Numbered from the stretch's first letter, positions 11,401-23,399 are shown. The stretch: 64,000 nt of DNA from Halichondria panicea (GCF_963675165.1 NC_087377.1:8945122-9009121), one strand, 5' to 3'. Notes: a model not told the origin generated them from the letters alone. A program made the numbers and translations.

Positions 11401-12281
11401 TTTAAGTCAGCATTATTACAGCTGTGGTGATATCCCTCGCACGCATTCTTAATTATATGGTCATGAATCAGGTATATCTGGTGGCATATTTAGCGAGTCA
11501 CATCTGATTGTGGAGGTAGCTCCACTTATTCTACATGCCTCAATTTCCAGGACAACTCAGTATAGTATATAATGTTGCACCCAATTGCCAGCGGTACAAT
11601 AATGAACTTTGATAGTTTCATTGTTACAATATTCATGTACAGTACAGTGTAGATGCCAGTGTTGCAAATGGACATTCCTATATATGGTGTACTCTATACA
11701 GTCAGTTGTTTGTTGCTCATATTAACCTCACAGTGTAGGTTATACATTATTATACCTACATGCATACACATTTAGAGTACATGTAAGCGTATTGAAGAAG
11801 CAACTAAACCTAACTCCAGCCAGCTTCCTCAGGAACTTTATTCAGAGGTGTTTGACGCATTACCAAAAGGGATGGCTCCTGAAGTTGTGAGGAATGGGAT
11901 GAAAAACTAACTGAATTTTATATATACAGTGATGTAGTTATAGCAACAGGTGCTCATTTTAACCTCATAGTGTAGTTAGCTTACACTATATCAATCCTTT
12001 AATCATACATTATTCATTATGTTTGTCGCTGTAAGAATCAATTTATTTTTATACAACAAGAGGAGCTACTGCACAAATCACATAATCATCATTACCTAAG
12101 TTAACTATAGAATATAGATATGGGTGAATACGGTGAGTCAGTCCTCGAGGTTAGTTCATGTCTTTCACTTCCCTTCTCTCCCCAGCTCCCATTGGATGCG
12201 TTAAGTCTCAATGAGGCAAGTGGTTTTCTTGCAAGACCTGGAGGATCTTCTAGGAAAATGTTGAGGAATTGGTATCGCTGA
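5468..12281 (+). CDS. Single-pass receptor: signal peptide, Ig, four FN3, TM, tyrosine-motif tail (copy A, intact)
   Basis: Exons: 5468-5519 (signal peptide MDTRFVLFLVALLSWTS), 5667-5999 (Ig-like, Cys in TISCS and TVVCRS), 6061-6324 (FN3, LDLCRNRYSF), 6653-6925 (FN3, TLSWTQPA and CISGYIISW), 6988-7061 plus 7116-7314 (FN3 split by a phase-0 intron), 7366-7662 (FN3), 7724-7840 (TM helix near residues 502-524), 7944-7995, 8602-8761, 8942-9064, 11824-11886, 12186-12281 (TGA). The sum is 2103 nt, 700 aa, with every junction GT-AG and in phase. The tail has tyrosines in YADP 566, YTIV 584, YQDP 606, YTVV 623 and YSEV 654. Exons 1-11 are firm. The last two are inferred from conserved acceptors, phases and stop in both copies; exon 12 could instead begin at 11776. 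Y-x-x-P and Y-x-x-V are the kinds of motif bound by SH2 domains, so phosphotyrosine signalling is expected. Confidence 0.8.
8000..8480. repeat. Dispersed repeat in intron 9 of the receptor
   Basis: The block containing AGAACGCTACCTATTGGTAG and the adjoining GT-rich stretch recurs at 44540-44930 (copy B), partly at 18290-18430, and in inverted orientation at about 62690-63060. No coding potential. It includes a (GT)n run near 8035-8060. Confidence 0.55.
9839..10365. mobile_element. hAT-like MITE with GTTATAC target duplication (copy A)
   Basis: Terminal inverted repeats TATGGATTGAAGAGTTAGAG and its near-complement ending CTCTTCAATCTATG enclose about 530 bp of non-coding DNA. They are flanked on both sides by GTTATAC, a 7-8 bp target-site duplication as expected for hAT elements. 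The element lies in intron 11 of the receptor. Other copies are at 46384-46904 (same site in copy B) and 30688-31150. Confidence 0.75.
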
Positions 12282-13288
12282 TGGAGGCTCTGGACCATGG
12301 GCGTCAAAAGTCGCCCTTAGCAGTCGGTGGGTGGTGCATGGTGTCGCTAGTGGCATGGTAGATATCGGTATGCGTTTACAAAGGAAATGCTGATTCCTGA
12401 CTAGGACTCTCCCAGATTGGGTCCTGATGGAAATATTGGCGATGTGGCCTAACGTCTGTAATAGGCCTCCCTGATAAATTATGCTCGGAATAATTTTAGC
12501 ATAATATAGGTGTCTAAAGAATAGCTGGGAATAATAGGTAGCAATGTCCATTTTTGGTAAAGATCATTACATAAAGTTTTGCATAACTTCCTCTACAATA
12601 ATCAGTCCTTCTCACTAATTGTGCCACAATGCTTCTGTGGTTCGGAGTGCGTAATAAACGGACTCGTCATAATTACGCAATTGTGCGATTGAAAAGTATG
12701 CTGATGTTTTTAACACATTATGACATTCCATGTTGTACAACTATAGAGCTAGATCTACCATAAAAGTATGTGAAATAGACAATAACAATTCAAATAACCC
12801 ATGAACAAAATAAGCCAGTCTCGCAAATTTAAAAGACGTCAACATCGTTGTTTCAGCTTCGGATCCACTGAATGATGTGTGTTCAATTGCTGCTGCTTTC
12901 ATCCTCAGCGAAGCCTGCATGGACTTATATCATGGCTATCTATATATAAGGCAAGGCGCTTGCTTCAATTCAGACGTTTATGGTATAATAAACGTATGAA
13001 TGCCGTCTGTTACGTTGAAATTTATCGCTGTCTTTTTATAGGCGAGTAGATTAAATCTATTAATGTGCTCAACCATCAATGTTTCTATAATTATAATCAT
13101 ATAATATTATAGCATGTCTCACGATTAGAGGAGTGTTACAAAATAACAACTATAACAGGAGAAATAAACTTGACTATAAAACTGTAGAGGCATGCTGATC
13201 TGAAGAAGTTTCGCTATTGCAAGACTTTGTGAGTGGCAATGGTGCATGGTAAGACATGTACTGCACACATGCATGGGACTAACGTATT

Positions 13289-13600
13289 TATTCGATTTAA
13301 GGCGCAAATAATTACAATGCCACTTTTGTAGGGCGAATATTTATGTTGCAGTCTTTGTGTCGCATATTTAGAGGGTTGTATATAATTCGGAGGTCGGTCG
13401 AAGTTACTCTATTAGCCTCGATTTCAAGCCGTTTAAAATACTTCGTTTCTAGCGGCCTAAACGGAGGTCAAAGTATAACCACCAGTGACCTATAAATTGC
13501 CATATTTTGACCTCTATTTAGGACGCTATATAAAAAAATAAGTCAATGCTACTTTTAGAGGTCATAAAATTCCCTAATATAGAAGATATCGCGAATCGCC
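13289..13600. repeat. Repeat with TTATTCGATTTAAGG end
   Basis: Begins TTTATTCGATTTAAGGC and carries GCGGCCTAAACGGAGGTC and GACCTCTATTTAGGACGC; the right end is degenerate. The same family, in better condition, is at 14816-15145. Its copy B equivalents are near 50085-50400 and 52090-52400. Confidence 0.5.
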
Positions 13601-13612
13601 TTAATCAGTATA

Positions 13613-13910
13613 CAGTAGAACCTCGATTATCCGGACACCTTGGTTCCAGAAGCAGGCCGGATAAGTGAATATGCCGGATAATCGAATGATAAACCACGCC
13701 TTGATCCACCCACTTCATTGATAAACAGCAGTGCCACATGGTTCTCTGCGCATGCGCAGAAGATAAGCAGGCATGTCTCCATGGTAACAGCTGCAACGCG
13801 CATGCGCGTTTGAGGGAAACGCCCATTTTCTGATCTGATAACAAGAAAACTGCCAAGCCGGATAATCGAGGTTCCGGATAATGGAGGGCCGGATAATCGA
13901 GGTTCTACTG
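13613..13910. mobile_element. Pogo/Tigger-like MITE inserted at TA, present only in copy A
   Basis: 298 bp bounded by 22-bp perfect terminal inverted repeats beginning CAGTAGAACCTCGATTATCC, flanked by TA on both sides (13611-13612 and 13911-13912). Related internal GGATAATCGA motifs repeat near both ends. At the homologous position of copy B (about 50404-50405) there is a single TA and no element: an exact empty site. Confidence 0.85.
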
Positions 13911-14199
13911 TAGTATCTAATTCTAACACATTGTACTGTAGCACTTAGTACCAGAGGAGGTACGACACGCATCTCGTGATCTCTCTTTCAATTGATTCCA
14001 ATCTTTTTGACATAGGTTTTCAATGTACTGTGTTCCCACAATAACTATCTCATTTGCTTAGCTGGCAGTTAGTTTACCGTGACCATGGCGGGACAAACCC
14101 TAGGCTTGTAGAACGCTTGTAAACATTAATTTTAGCCAGCTCTGTAAGTTGCTCAAGTGTTTCTCCAGCTGATGCCCTGGTTATAACTCATTCAGATAC

Positions 14200-14350
14200 C
14201 GTATAGAGGGTATATTTTGAGCGTATAAACTTTTGCAGACAACCGTTTATGAAAGGTTTTTGCGGAATAGCAGCCTTCATGCATGTGATATTAATTTTGT
14301 CGGTATAAAACTGTGAACACTCGAAATAATTATACCCGTTATACGATATT
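14200..14350. repeat. MITE-like repeat with TACCGTATA ends (copy A)
   Basis: The left part contains TACCGTATAGAGGGTATATT and the right part ends TTATACCCGTTATACG. The same family as 1580-1733; its copy B equivalent is at 50680-50840. Confidence 0.55.
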
Positions 14351-14439
14351 TAATGACGGGTGCAGTGCTTTCACTTTTTGTAGTAAGTATATCTCGTAAC
14401 TGAATAGGGATTCACTGAGGTTCAGGAATGGAAACAGTT

Positions 14440-14720
14440 TAATCTAGAGTGGCGCTTAGCAATAGAATGTAGAGTACTGAGTAGTTGTTTCCATGAGGCT
14501 TCATATCAGTTGTATATAAAGTCTCGATTAAAGGCCACCTTATAATTTATTTTTTAATTACCTAAGCGCCAGCAAAAAATAATTCCAGAATTTACTTGGA
14601 TTAGAATTTACTTAGATTAGAAAATGGAATTGGAGTAAAATAAAAATAATTTTGTGAACTTGGTGCTCCTTTAGAGTGGCGCTGCAATTAGAAGACGGTA
14701 TTCGTGTTTCAACGCCAAGA
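14440..14720. repeat. Truncated MITE with GCGCCACT termini (copy A)
   Basis: The right terminus AGTGGCGCTGCAATTAGAAG is present but the left terminal repeat is missing. The copy B version (51626-51983) has both ends, so copy A has lost about 0.7 kb here. Confidence 0.55.
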
Positions 14721-14815
14721 AACCGCACCCACCCACTAACAAGTTTTCATATGTAAACGTATAAAATACCGGTATGTACGTGGGCCAGTTTAAATTTTCG
14801 CGGTACCATAATTAT

Positions 14816-15145
14816 TCGATTTAAGGCAACATTTTAAAATAATTACGAAGCCAGAGGTCGTTTCTTTTTGGAGGTTTAAAAATTATGTTGAAGTCCTGGT
14901 GTCGCATATTTAGAGGGTCGCATCTAATTGGAGGTTATTCTACTATCTTCGATTATAGGCCGCTTAAATTACATTGTTTCTTGCGGCCTGGAATCGAGGC
15001 TATGGTTTGACCTCTATTTAGGACGCGACATAAAAAATAATTGTCAACGTAGCACGCGCTAGAACTTTTAGAGGTTATAAAATTGGAAAAAATCGAGGGT
15101 GTCGCATATTTGGCCATTGGAGGATCGCTTTAAATCGAATAAGTA
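14816..15145. repeat. Non-coding element with TTATTCGATTTAA / TTAAATCGAATAA ends (copy A)
   Basis: The ends are inverted repeats, and internal blocks such as GTCGCATATTTAGAGGGTCG recur near the two ends. No coding frame. The copy B right end has lost part of the terminal repeat. Confidence 0.5.
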
Positions 15146-15778
15146 TGCAAAATTTCCCGCTATATAGACGTCTACGGTAGTTCACTCTTACTTTTGGTGC
15201 TGATGACTTGAGACTTCTGCTCTCCTTTGGAACTCAAAGTGCAAAGGACAGCGCGATCTGAAGAAATTTCTAAGGACTTGGACTTGATATCAGAAAAGCA
15301 GCTGCAACTGCATTGCAGTGCATTGCAGAAAAATTGATCATGTGATCCAGAGCCTCCCCTTGCCATGTGCGCGCACACACACAAATGCAGTCTTCTTCTC
15401 TGTGACCTGACTCTCAGACTGCCAGTAGACTGTTCTGATCCCAAGCAACAGCAGGATCTGCTAAGGGTTAGTTTATCTATTCAGTAGAACATGGCATAGG
15501 CTATATATAATTATATGCAAATTCACAAAACCCCAGGCCCGCTGTGTGTATATATCTATGCCCCCAGCCCCGTTTGTGTGTTGTATCCCCATAGCAGCAT
15601 CGAAACATGCCTATTAAACTGCTCAGACATATTTCATCCATAAATTCTCAATGCAGTCGCAGCACAGCTGGCTGTGATTTATAGGGTGCCTTACTCACAA
15701 GAGTAACTTGAAACTGCCTTATACGAATTGTGTCTCAATTAATTTTGTGGATTTGTTGTTGTCGATCTAACTAGATTC

Positions 15779-16142
15779 CGAGGGGTCCGACACTGTAATT
15801 ATTCACGTATAAGATTTCAAAATCTCGAGATTTCACAGAGCATCACTGGGGTTGAAGATTAAAAGTTCCTGAGTACATGACATTGTGTCTAACTAACCAG
15901 AGTCTACCGTCATTCACCACTTGCACTAGTCATGCACCTCGTTCATGGATGCACTAGCACTTGCACTGTGTCAAGGCATAGATGTAATTATGGGTGTACC
16001 CGTCCCCTTTTTGGAGGTAGGCCACGCCCATTTAGTCAAAGCATAGCACAATAAGATTACGGAAAATGAGGTCAAAGGTGGGATTTCATGAGATATTTCA
16101 AAAGTGGGTGTACAAGATTTCACGCAGTGTCGGACCTCTCGA
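15779..16142. mobile_element. Inverted-repeat insertion present only in copy A
   Basis: Left end GAGGGGTCCGACACTG and right end CAGTGTCGGACCTCTC are inverted repeats. The copy B equivalent lacks it but has a different insertion (53112-53354) within a few bases of the same place. Confidence 0.55.
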
Positions 16143-17589
16143 CTAAATTCTGATAATTATAATAATTATTATTATAATCTTGGAACTGTTATGTTGTATA
16201 GTAGACTTTCGCTAATCTGGCTCTCTGAAGTACGTTCACCTTAATATTATGGTCGTTTCGTTTGCTAGCTTGATCATTACTGCAAAACTCGCTATTCTGT
16301 TTTGGTGGATACGAGAGAATAAATAATCAAGAGAGAGAAAACTGAAAAATTATTCATATTATTCGAGGTAGGACTGTTTTTTAGTCGTGGCTATTTTCTG
16401 AAATGCAGCCACCTCGCTCTATTGCACCCAAACTGCACTGTCTCCAAGGGTGACCAGATTAGCAAGAGTCTACTGTATATTCAACGATCTGCCCTGTACG
16501 ATTCTTGTAATTATGTGTTGTTATAATTACATACATAGTGTGTGAAATTATAACGCACTCCATTTTTACAGTGTAGTAACCATGTATAAATCGTGTGATA
16601 ATCACGTATCAATTTTTACAGTGTATATTCACGTATCCTATTAAAAAGTATGTTTAAAATTACTGTACCTGCCCGAAAATACGCCCCCTTCGTATTTTCT
16701 GATGATGTGTGATATACTGCTACACTAGTCTGAGCTGTACTGAGAGCTTATAATCAATGTCACTGCAAAAGTAATTCATTATGTTCCGGACTACAGGGAA
16801 GCACTCTCTTCAATGGCATGTTCAGTACAACAGGTGAAAACCTCATGTAACTAATTCCTTCTAGCAGACGATGTGCTAGCACTGCTTTTACAAGAGGAAA
16901 CTAATGGGAAAGCATATACAATAACTTGGGGCTAAAACTGAAAAGACACAGACCGTGCAGAACTAGAAAACTTACTAGTCAGAAAACATTGTCACAGTAT
17001 ATACACGTGCAGTATGTGGGATTATTTACACCCCATGCTCACTATTATTACACCAGCACCATGCAGATTTACTCCGTATATAGAAGCTGGGGATTATTTA
17101 CGTCCCTGTTTTAACAGTTGCATGCAAGATCAATTAAAGATAACTCTATAGCTCAGAAGAGGCAGAAATTCTATAGAATGATGGTATATAAATTGCGCAT
17201 GTGAAAACGATTGACTTGGCCCTATATAGATAAAAAATATAGTGAGGCTCACTTTAATATAAGACTTAGGGTACAAGCGGGTATTATGAGACATCTAAAT
17301 TCTTACCCCCCTGTATTGCAGTAATTTTGAGGGAGCTAAATTTTGTTTACACCCTCCTTGAATTGTTTACGCCCCTGTTTTAACAGTGCAAGGGAATAGT
17401 GTTAAATTATTAGGATAACTCTATAGCTCAGAAGAGTTAGAAATTCTATAGATGGTGGTGTATAAAGTGCGCATGTGAAGACAATGGACACAATACAATT
17501 TAGCCCAATAGATGAAAATAGTGAGGCTCACTTTCAATAGTAGGACTTACATCAAAGTAGAGCGAATGCACAACAGGTCAATTGAAAAA

Positions 17590-18070
17590 AAATTTGTTAT
17601 TTTCTTCATGAGCAAGCTGAACGAAAATTTTACCCACTAAAACGTATACTCAGGTGCATTAAGGACTGGGACCAACATAAAAAAGACATTTATAAGAGGC
17701 ACTTCAACCTGCTGCTGTTTACTGTGTATATTAATCTGTGTAAAACTTTTATGATGAAATGAAACACTGGCTTCCATTCTGTAGGAAAATATTAAAATGA
17801 AGCCCCGCCCACTAATTGATCAGTGGGGGTGGTCCGTTTTGTCCAAGCACTATTTCACTTTTCTATTGAAAAATCGGCGTTTAAACACTAAGTCTACTAG
17901 CTATTGCTGAGTAGGTGTGGTTTATCCGGAACGCATGCATGCAATGTTACTAGTGCACGTATATAAGGAAACAAATAAAATTTAATTTGTGCTCACAAAA
18001 ATCACCACTGTTCCAAATTCAATGAATATTATTTTTACCCCACGAAAATTACCCGCTAAACTACCAGTAG
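17590..18070. repeat. Degenerate MITE with internal extra DNA
   Basis: The left portion contains AACGAAAATTTTACCCACTA and the right portion contains TTTACCCCACGAAAATTACC; both ends fit the family seen complete at 35155-35310. Copy B (55085-55300) is much shorter, so about 250 bp is specific to copy A. Confidence 0.45.
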
Positions 18071-19374
18071 TGCCTGCACATCCATGTTCCGCATTCTCCA
18101 AAACTAGGGATTGGCCATGGTAGATTATGCTGACACAATTTTGAGCACAATAGGCACATTTTTTGGGTGAGAATTATGCTGGCATACTATAGGCACCTTT
18201 ATAAAATTTATGAGAATAATAGGCAGGTTTTGGAAGTACATGCAGGTCCAGTACGAATGCAGCCTTTTTAGAAGAGTCCGTAGCAAAACTTGTTCACAGA
18301 GTGTTACTACTCTAGATCTACTTAGTAGTTAGAACGCTAGCTATTGGTAGCTGCAAGAGTGAGAAGAGAGCTGCAAGGCTCTGCTGACATGATGCAGCCA
18401 TTAATATTAGACTTGAACTTTTGGCATCGATCGTTTTTAACAACAATTATCGTACGTCCATCATACTCTTTGAGTTTCCCTGTGATTCTGGATGTCATAG
18501 TATAAACATTTGTAGGCCTGATGAAAGTATGTACTGGTGGTTAATTATCTCCTTGGCATTCTATATTATAGTGTTAATAGATAGAGTCATGCATGTGGCC
18601 ATTATTTATGTTACTTGTGCAGCGACATGGGGTCTATATGTTGTGCTTTAGAGGAATAATGTGGGGAATAATAGGCGAGTTTGAAAAGAATAATAGGCAA
18701 TTTAATTGGCTGTTAACTTGAGCATAAAAGAATAACATAATAATAAAAATAGGTAATATCTCGATCTTATATTAATTATGCGGTCTGTCAGTTGTGTGCT
18801 GTGCTTATATATGTCTACATCTTAATTATGCCTCGAGGCGTAGCCGCACGAGGGATATGGACGAGAGCCTAAAGACAGGAATCAGAAAGAGCAGAAAATA
18901 TGTCACCTTAAGATAGGCCATTTGAACCAACTTAATTAGCGGTTTTTAATTTGGCGTCTCAGGCATGGCTAGTACAGCAATGACGTTGTGTCCACTGGAA
19001 ACTTAAATTTGACGATCTTCAGTAAAATTGCCAGTTATACACATAATAATGTTGTGGTACATTTAAAGACCTTCAATCCTCTATCTGTTTTCTTGATGGT
19101 GAGAATTATAATTTTAAACTCATGACTCGTAATCATTGCTCCCTTCATTTCAGAATAGCATGATCAGGAATTACCGTTGTTTAATTGGTATGACAGCAGT
19201 ACGTGTCAGCAAAGAAGGAAAATCGTTTGTCTATATATGGATCAATGTGCAGTTAGCTTGCTGTTATTCCATATAAACTTTGTTGACAAAATCTGCTTTC
19301 AATTGTGTTGAGGTTATCCATGCTATAAATGTATATAATAGCGCTTTAGAATTACTGACGTACAGTATACAACA

Positions 19375-19924
19375 TCCAACTAGAAAAACATTTGCAATGT
19401 GAAAAATTGCTAGGATTGGCCAGGGGAACCACAAAAAAGCGTGGGAACAAGAAATCAGACGAGAGCATAACTCCAATCCGTTACAACGTCAATCACATGT
19501 ACTGGTAGTTTTCCCATGTTTTCCATGTTCCAATATATACCGCTATCACACAATTTTTACTGGTGGGGTGATGACCAATCCCTATAATATTTATTATACA
19601 TCCATTTTGGAATGTGGGGTACATAATCATGATGATTTGTGATGAATTGATGTTCCTGCAGTGTTGATCATGAGCACAGGTATACAGCGTAGTAACATGC
19701 ACGGACCGTACTGGTGACCTGCATGGAATGATGTGGTGGATGGAAGCTGATAGATGGATCTGGAACACAGTCTATTATTTAATATACTATGTATTGTACA
19801 TGTTCATGACGTTGTAACGGATTGGAGTTATGCTCTCGTCTGATTTCTTGTTCCCACGCTTTTTTGTGGTTCCCCTGGCCAATCCTAGCAATTTTTCACA
19901 TTGCAAATGTTTTTCTAGTTGGAT
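19375..19924. mobile_element. Element with about 117-bp terminal inverted repeats
   Basis: The left arm 19375-19491 begins TCCAACTAGAAAAACATTTG; the right arm 19809-19924 is its near-perfect reverse complement. The 317-bp centre is non-coding. The long, almost identical arms suggest a fairly recent foldback-type insertion. No convincing target duplication was seen. It lies just outside the segmental duplication. Confidence 0.7.
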
Positions 19925-20471
19925 TCCCTTTCTTTTTCAGTACAGTTTACGTATCATGACATGCATAAAAGTGGAACGTCAAGAGGCAGTACAGAAGTTC
20001 AAGAAGAGAAGACAGGACTAATCAGATATTTTCTCGAATATCTCTGGACTAATATAGTAATGAGTAATATTGCTTGATATGTTGAATTTGCGAATCAGTA
20101 TTAAATGATAGTCATTTTAAGAGTATGATATCTAGCCAGTGCATATAGCATGCCTGTCAGAGAAAGGGAGCTAGAGCTGAACAGTGTGAAGAAAAGCAAC
20201 ACCTCAGGCTCTGGAAAAGCACTGCTGCACTGTTTTAGGCGCACGGTGTATTAGCCACGCCTATCTATTATTAATTGCCACAAAGCAATTGCTGAGTCAT
20301 TAAAGATGGCGGAATTGTCTAGGTATAAGAGAAATAGAGACTGAGAGGTCATCTGCCCCGTGGAAGCAATCGCAAATCTGAAGAAGCGCTTTGTAATCCA
20401 GGTTGTAGTCGTTTGGAAACCCTGTGCAGAATGTCCTGGAGATGGCTGTACTTGGAGCAAATGCTGGGCAA

Positions 20472-20503
20472 GAAACTTACTTACTTACTTACTTACTTAC
20501 TTA
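20472..20503. repeat. (ACTT)n microsatellite
   Basis: About seven consecutive ACTT/CTTA units. Confidence 0.85.
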
Positions 20504-21938
20504 GTCAGTCAGACAAAGAGCGGTGAAACGTCGAAATAGTGCAATTTTTAAAATGACAATATTGATTCATTAAAATGTTCATGGATTATGAAATGAGAGA
20601 TACAAAGAGAGAAAAGGCTAAATAAACTGTCTGTCTAGCCAGTTCCTTGATGTGGCCTTTCCCTGCAGAGATAGAACAGTTTGAACATGAGTCAAAATAA
20701 TTGAAATATTGCTAAACACGGGCAAACCCACTGCCAATCCTATGTAAAACCTACTGGTTTTACTAATAATTATGTAAAACACGTACAGCTCTTTTAATTC
20801 AGTTATAGCAAGAAATTAAAAATTTTACATGCACTGCAGAGGTCCGTCCATTAGGATCATTACTCCTACCCGTTGTCATTGGTTGCCCGCTACACACCAC
20901 ATACAGCAGCTGCATGTGCGCGCTAAATACTTTTGTTGTCTTTATTGAATTGTGCATGCAATTGCTTTTGTCATGCTTTATACAAAAATGTTTACTGTAT
21001 AATTATTTACGTGTGCCTGCATGCATCTAGACCATTATAAATTATATACTTGCATTTATACATTGTACAATATGGACCCCCATGCAGTTTACATATATGA
21101 GTCAACACATTGCAGTTGAGTACCGTGTTTGCCTGAGTTATAATAATTATTTGGCGAAAAAGCCAATTGAACTGAATTGGCGGCGTCTGGTAAACTTTAA
21201 TTAAATTTGGTGATTTTCAGTAGAATCTGCCAAATCGCCAAATTAAAACGCTTTTAACCGTAATACAATATTTGTTCGCTTGTGTACATGTATATAGTAA
21301 TGTGCAAATGCAGAGTCTATGTGGAAGGCATTAACGTATACTACATTTATAAGCTATAATATAGCTTTTACCTTCTAAAGACCATACACTATTGTAATGT
21401 TTAAACTTTACACATTTATTTTTCTCAAGTGTTGTTGAACTAAGTTTCCCATGTACCAAGTCACATTGTAATAATTCTAATCTCCGTTGACAGGTTCATA
21501 AATCACATTGTATGTCGGTGTTGCAATTATAGACTATTATAATTATGTATAATTATATAGTTTATGATTATAAGCACTGCATTAATTTGTACATTACCAA
21601 CTGCTGCCCAAGAATTAGTGTAGATAGTGGATGCATGGTGAATACATTATTGGGAGTAATTTCCTATATAAGTGTATAGTTTTATGCACTCAAATGTCTG
21701 AATTTTAACCCCCAGACTAACATTATAAATAGCAGGACATGATTGACGTGCATATATACTGGCTTTCCTTATTTGGTCAGGAATTTGCCATGCATTGAAA
21801 GCAAGATCTCCGTTCATGTTTATGTTTATGGTTGCATTTCTTGTAATTATACTGAAAGTTAACATTCAAATTTGCTTAGCTTAGTAATTTCGATTGTCTG
21901 AATAACATGATAAACATGCAGGCTTTTATAGTACCTAC

Positions 21939-22217
21939 TATTATAAACGGGTACTAATTTTAGCAAATTTTAGAATTAACACTAAATTAATTACGTGCTA
22001 ATAAAATGCGATGAAAATGTATTTTTGAGAGTATGCTAAGTAAACTAGCCCTTTTTCATCTGTATCTGACTCCAAACTTTCCATTCAACCTTAAAACTCA
22101 TACTTGTACATCTTTTGACAAATAAAATTATTGTGCTAATGAATTTGCTACAAATCCGCCAAAATTAGTACCCTAAAAATCTAAAACGCTAAAATTACTA
22201 CCCGCCTATAATAGTAA
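21939..22217. repeat. MITE with TACTATTATA termini
   Basis: Left end TACTATTATAAACGGGTACT and right end CTACCCGCCTATAATAGTAA are inverted repeats, with TAATTTTAGC just inside each end. AT-rich and non-coding. Confidence 0.65.
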
Positions 22218-22540
22218 CATTAAGGTAAGTTATGTGTTTTCATGTCAATAACGCTATAATTATACTGGCCACAAATAAAATATCTGTGGCTATACCATCT
22301 GTACATTATAATACTGTATAACGGGGAAATTAATTGTGACATTTCTATACACATTTAATTCTAAAAATTAGATCGAGTGCTAAAATAATTATAGCTCTAT
22401 ATAATATTATTAGTGTTTTGTACTTTATACAGTTAGTGCTGAGATGTACTTGAACTACTCGCTGGAATATTCTTCAAACTACAAAATTAATTTGTATACT
22501 TGCAAGCACGTGTGAACAAAATGCTAAAAAATTTTCTGGG

Positions 22541-23243
22541 TCAGGTATCCCCTGCATGATTCTTCTGGCTGAGTAGACCTCCTAATGTTTTCTTGAAAGC
22601 TAATCGAACTTCATGGTTCAGTCGCCACTCTCTCTCACGCTCTGTTTCGAAAGATTTTTTGGGGAAATAGCCGATAAATGTGTGTGGCCAAGTGTCCTCG
22701 GGTTCCACTACTCTCCAATCTCCAGGTATATGCGGTGCAAGAATGAAGCTTGAGGGTAGTGTGACTTCCGGTGAAATACGTTGTTTTATCATAAGATAGA
22801 AATAATCCAAGTGCTCATTGCTGATTATCTCGGGAGTACTCAACCTGTGTTTGACAACTTCTTTATTATACTTCAAGCACGGCTGACAATGATATGTGGT
22901 GGGTTGTGGGGGTCAGCAAGTATAGAGCTAGCAGCGGCTTTCGAATAACTTCATTAAGCCTCTCCTCTCTGTGGCGCTCGATCTGTCTCAGTTGGTAAAT
23001 TCAAAAACTTTGCTTTTCTAAACAACAGTTCTTGCCATTTCGCCTCGAGGCTAACCCATACAGGTACTTGTATGCCATCCACCTCGTTTAGTTTAGCAAT
23101 GATTTCAGCTCGTCTGCTAACAATTTCTTTTCCAAGTAGGAGGAAAAGTATTCAATGTGTAGATCCTGTGGATGTGGCTCTCCATACGCACTCTCAAGTA
23201 GTTTTCCAATTTCAGCAGTTTCATCTACATGTAGATGTGCCAT
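22541..23243 (-). pseudogene. Degraded or unresolved gene of unknown function
   Basis: Reading on the minus strand from ATG 23243-23241: MAHLHVDETAEIGKLLESAY..., then after one frame change an open stretch with EIVSRRAEIIAKLNEVDGIQ and WVSLEAKWQELLF, then a stop. A second open stretch (22876-22541) contains KHRLSTPEIISNEHLDYFYL, HIPGDWRVVEPEDTWP and SFETEREREWRLNHEVRLAF. Composition and charge pattern look like real protein, but frames do not join without a frameshift near 23130 and a gap near 22900. It could be a processed pseudogene or a gene with an unrecognised intron. Not recognised. Confidence 0.4.
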
Positions 23244-23399
23244 GTTATTGTATAGACAAAATCTTTCTAGCTAACATACACAATCAGCAGCTATAATTAT
23301 AGGTTGTTATCTGTTTATTGTGGCTACTTTTATGGTTAAAACCATGACACTATAACCTGTTTAATACGAGAAATTTAATATGTATAGATCTACGTACAC

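Larger units (their letters stand above)
2030..18760. repeat. Segmental duplication, copy A
   Basis: Sequence from about 2030 to 18760 is repeated in direct orientation at about 38480-55630: the same genes, introns and repeats in the same order, with identity high enough to align by eye through introns. Interruptions: the interval 3746-5355 is rearranged, and several insertions or deletions are specific to one copy. Boundaries are approximate to about 50 bp. Confidence 0.9.
12282..18760. other. Repeat-rich downstream region of copy A
   Basis: No gene supported. It holds the separately listed MITEs and a stretch near 15180-15470 whose minus-strand frame is probably chance. A block around 17290-17500 partly repeats one at 17080-17280 (CTCTATAGCTCAGAAGAG in each). 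A minus-strand frame near 12740-12925 beginning MQASLRMKAAAIEHTSFSGS is open in both duplication copies but has no other support. Confidence 0.5.
18761..22540. other. Gene-poor interval
   Basis: No gene supported. It contains the long inverted-repeat element at 19375-19924, a tetranucleotide microsatellite at 20472-20503, palindromic GCCAAAT/ATTTGGC-type repeats near 18935-19035 and 21150-21250, and the MITE at 21939-22217. Confidence 0.45.
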
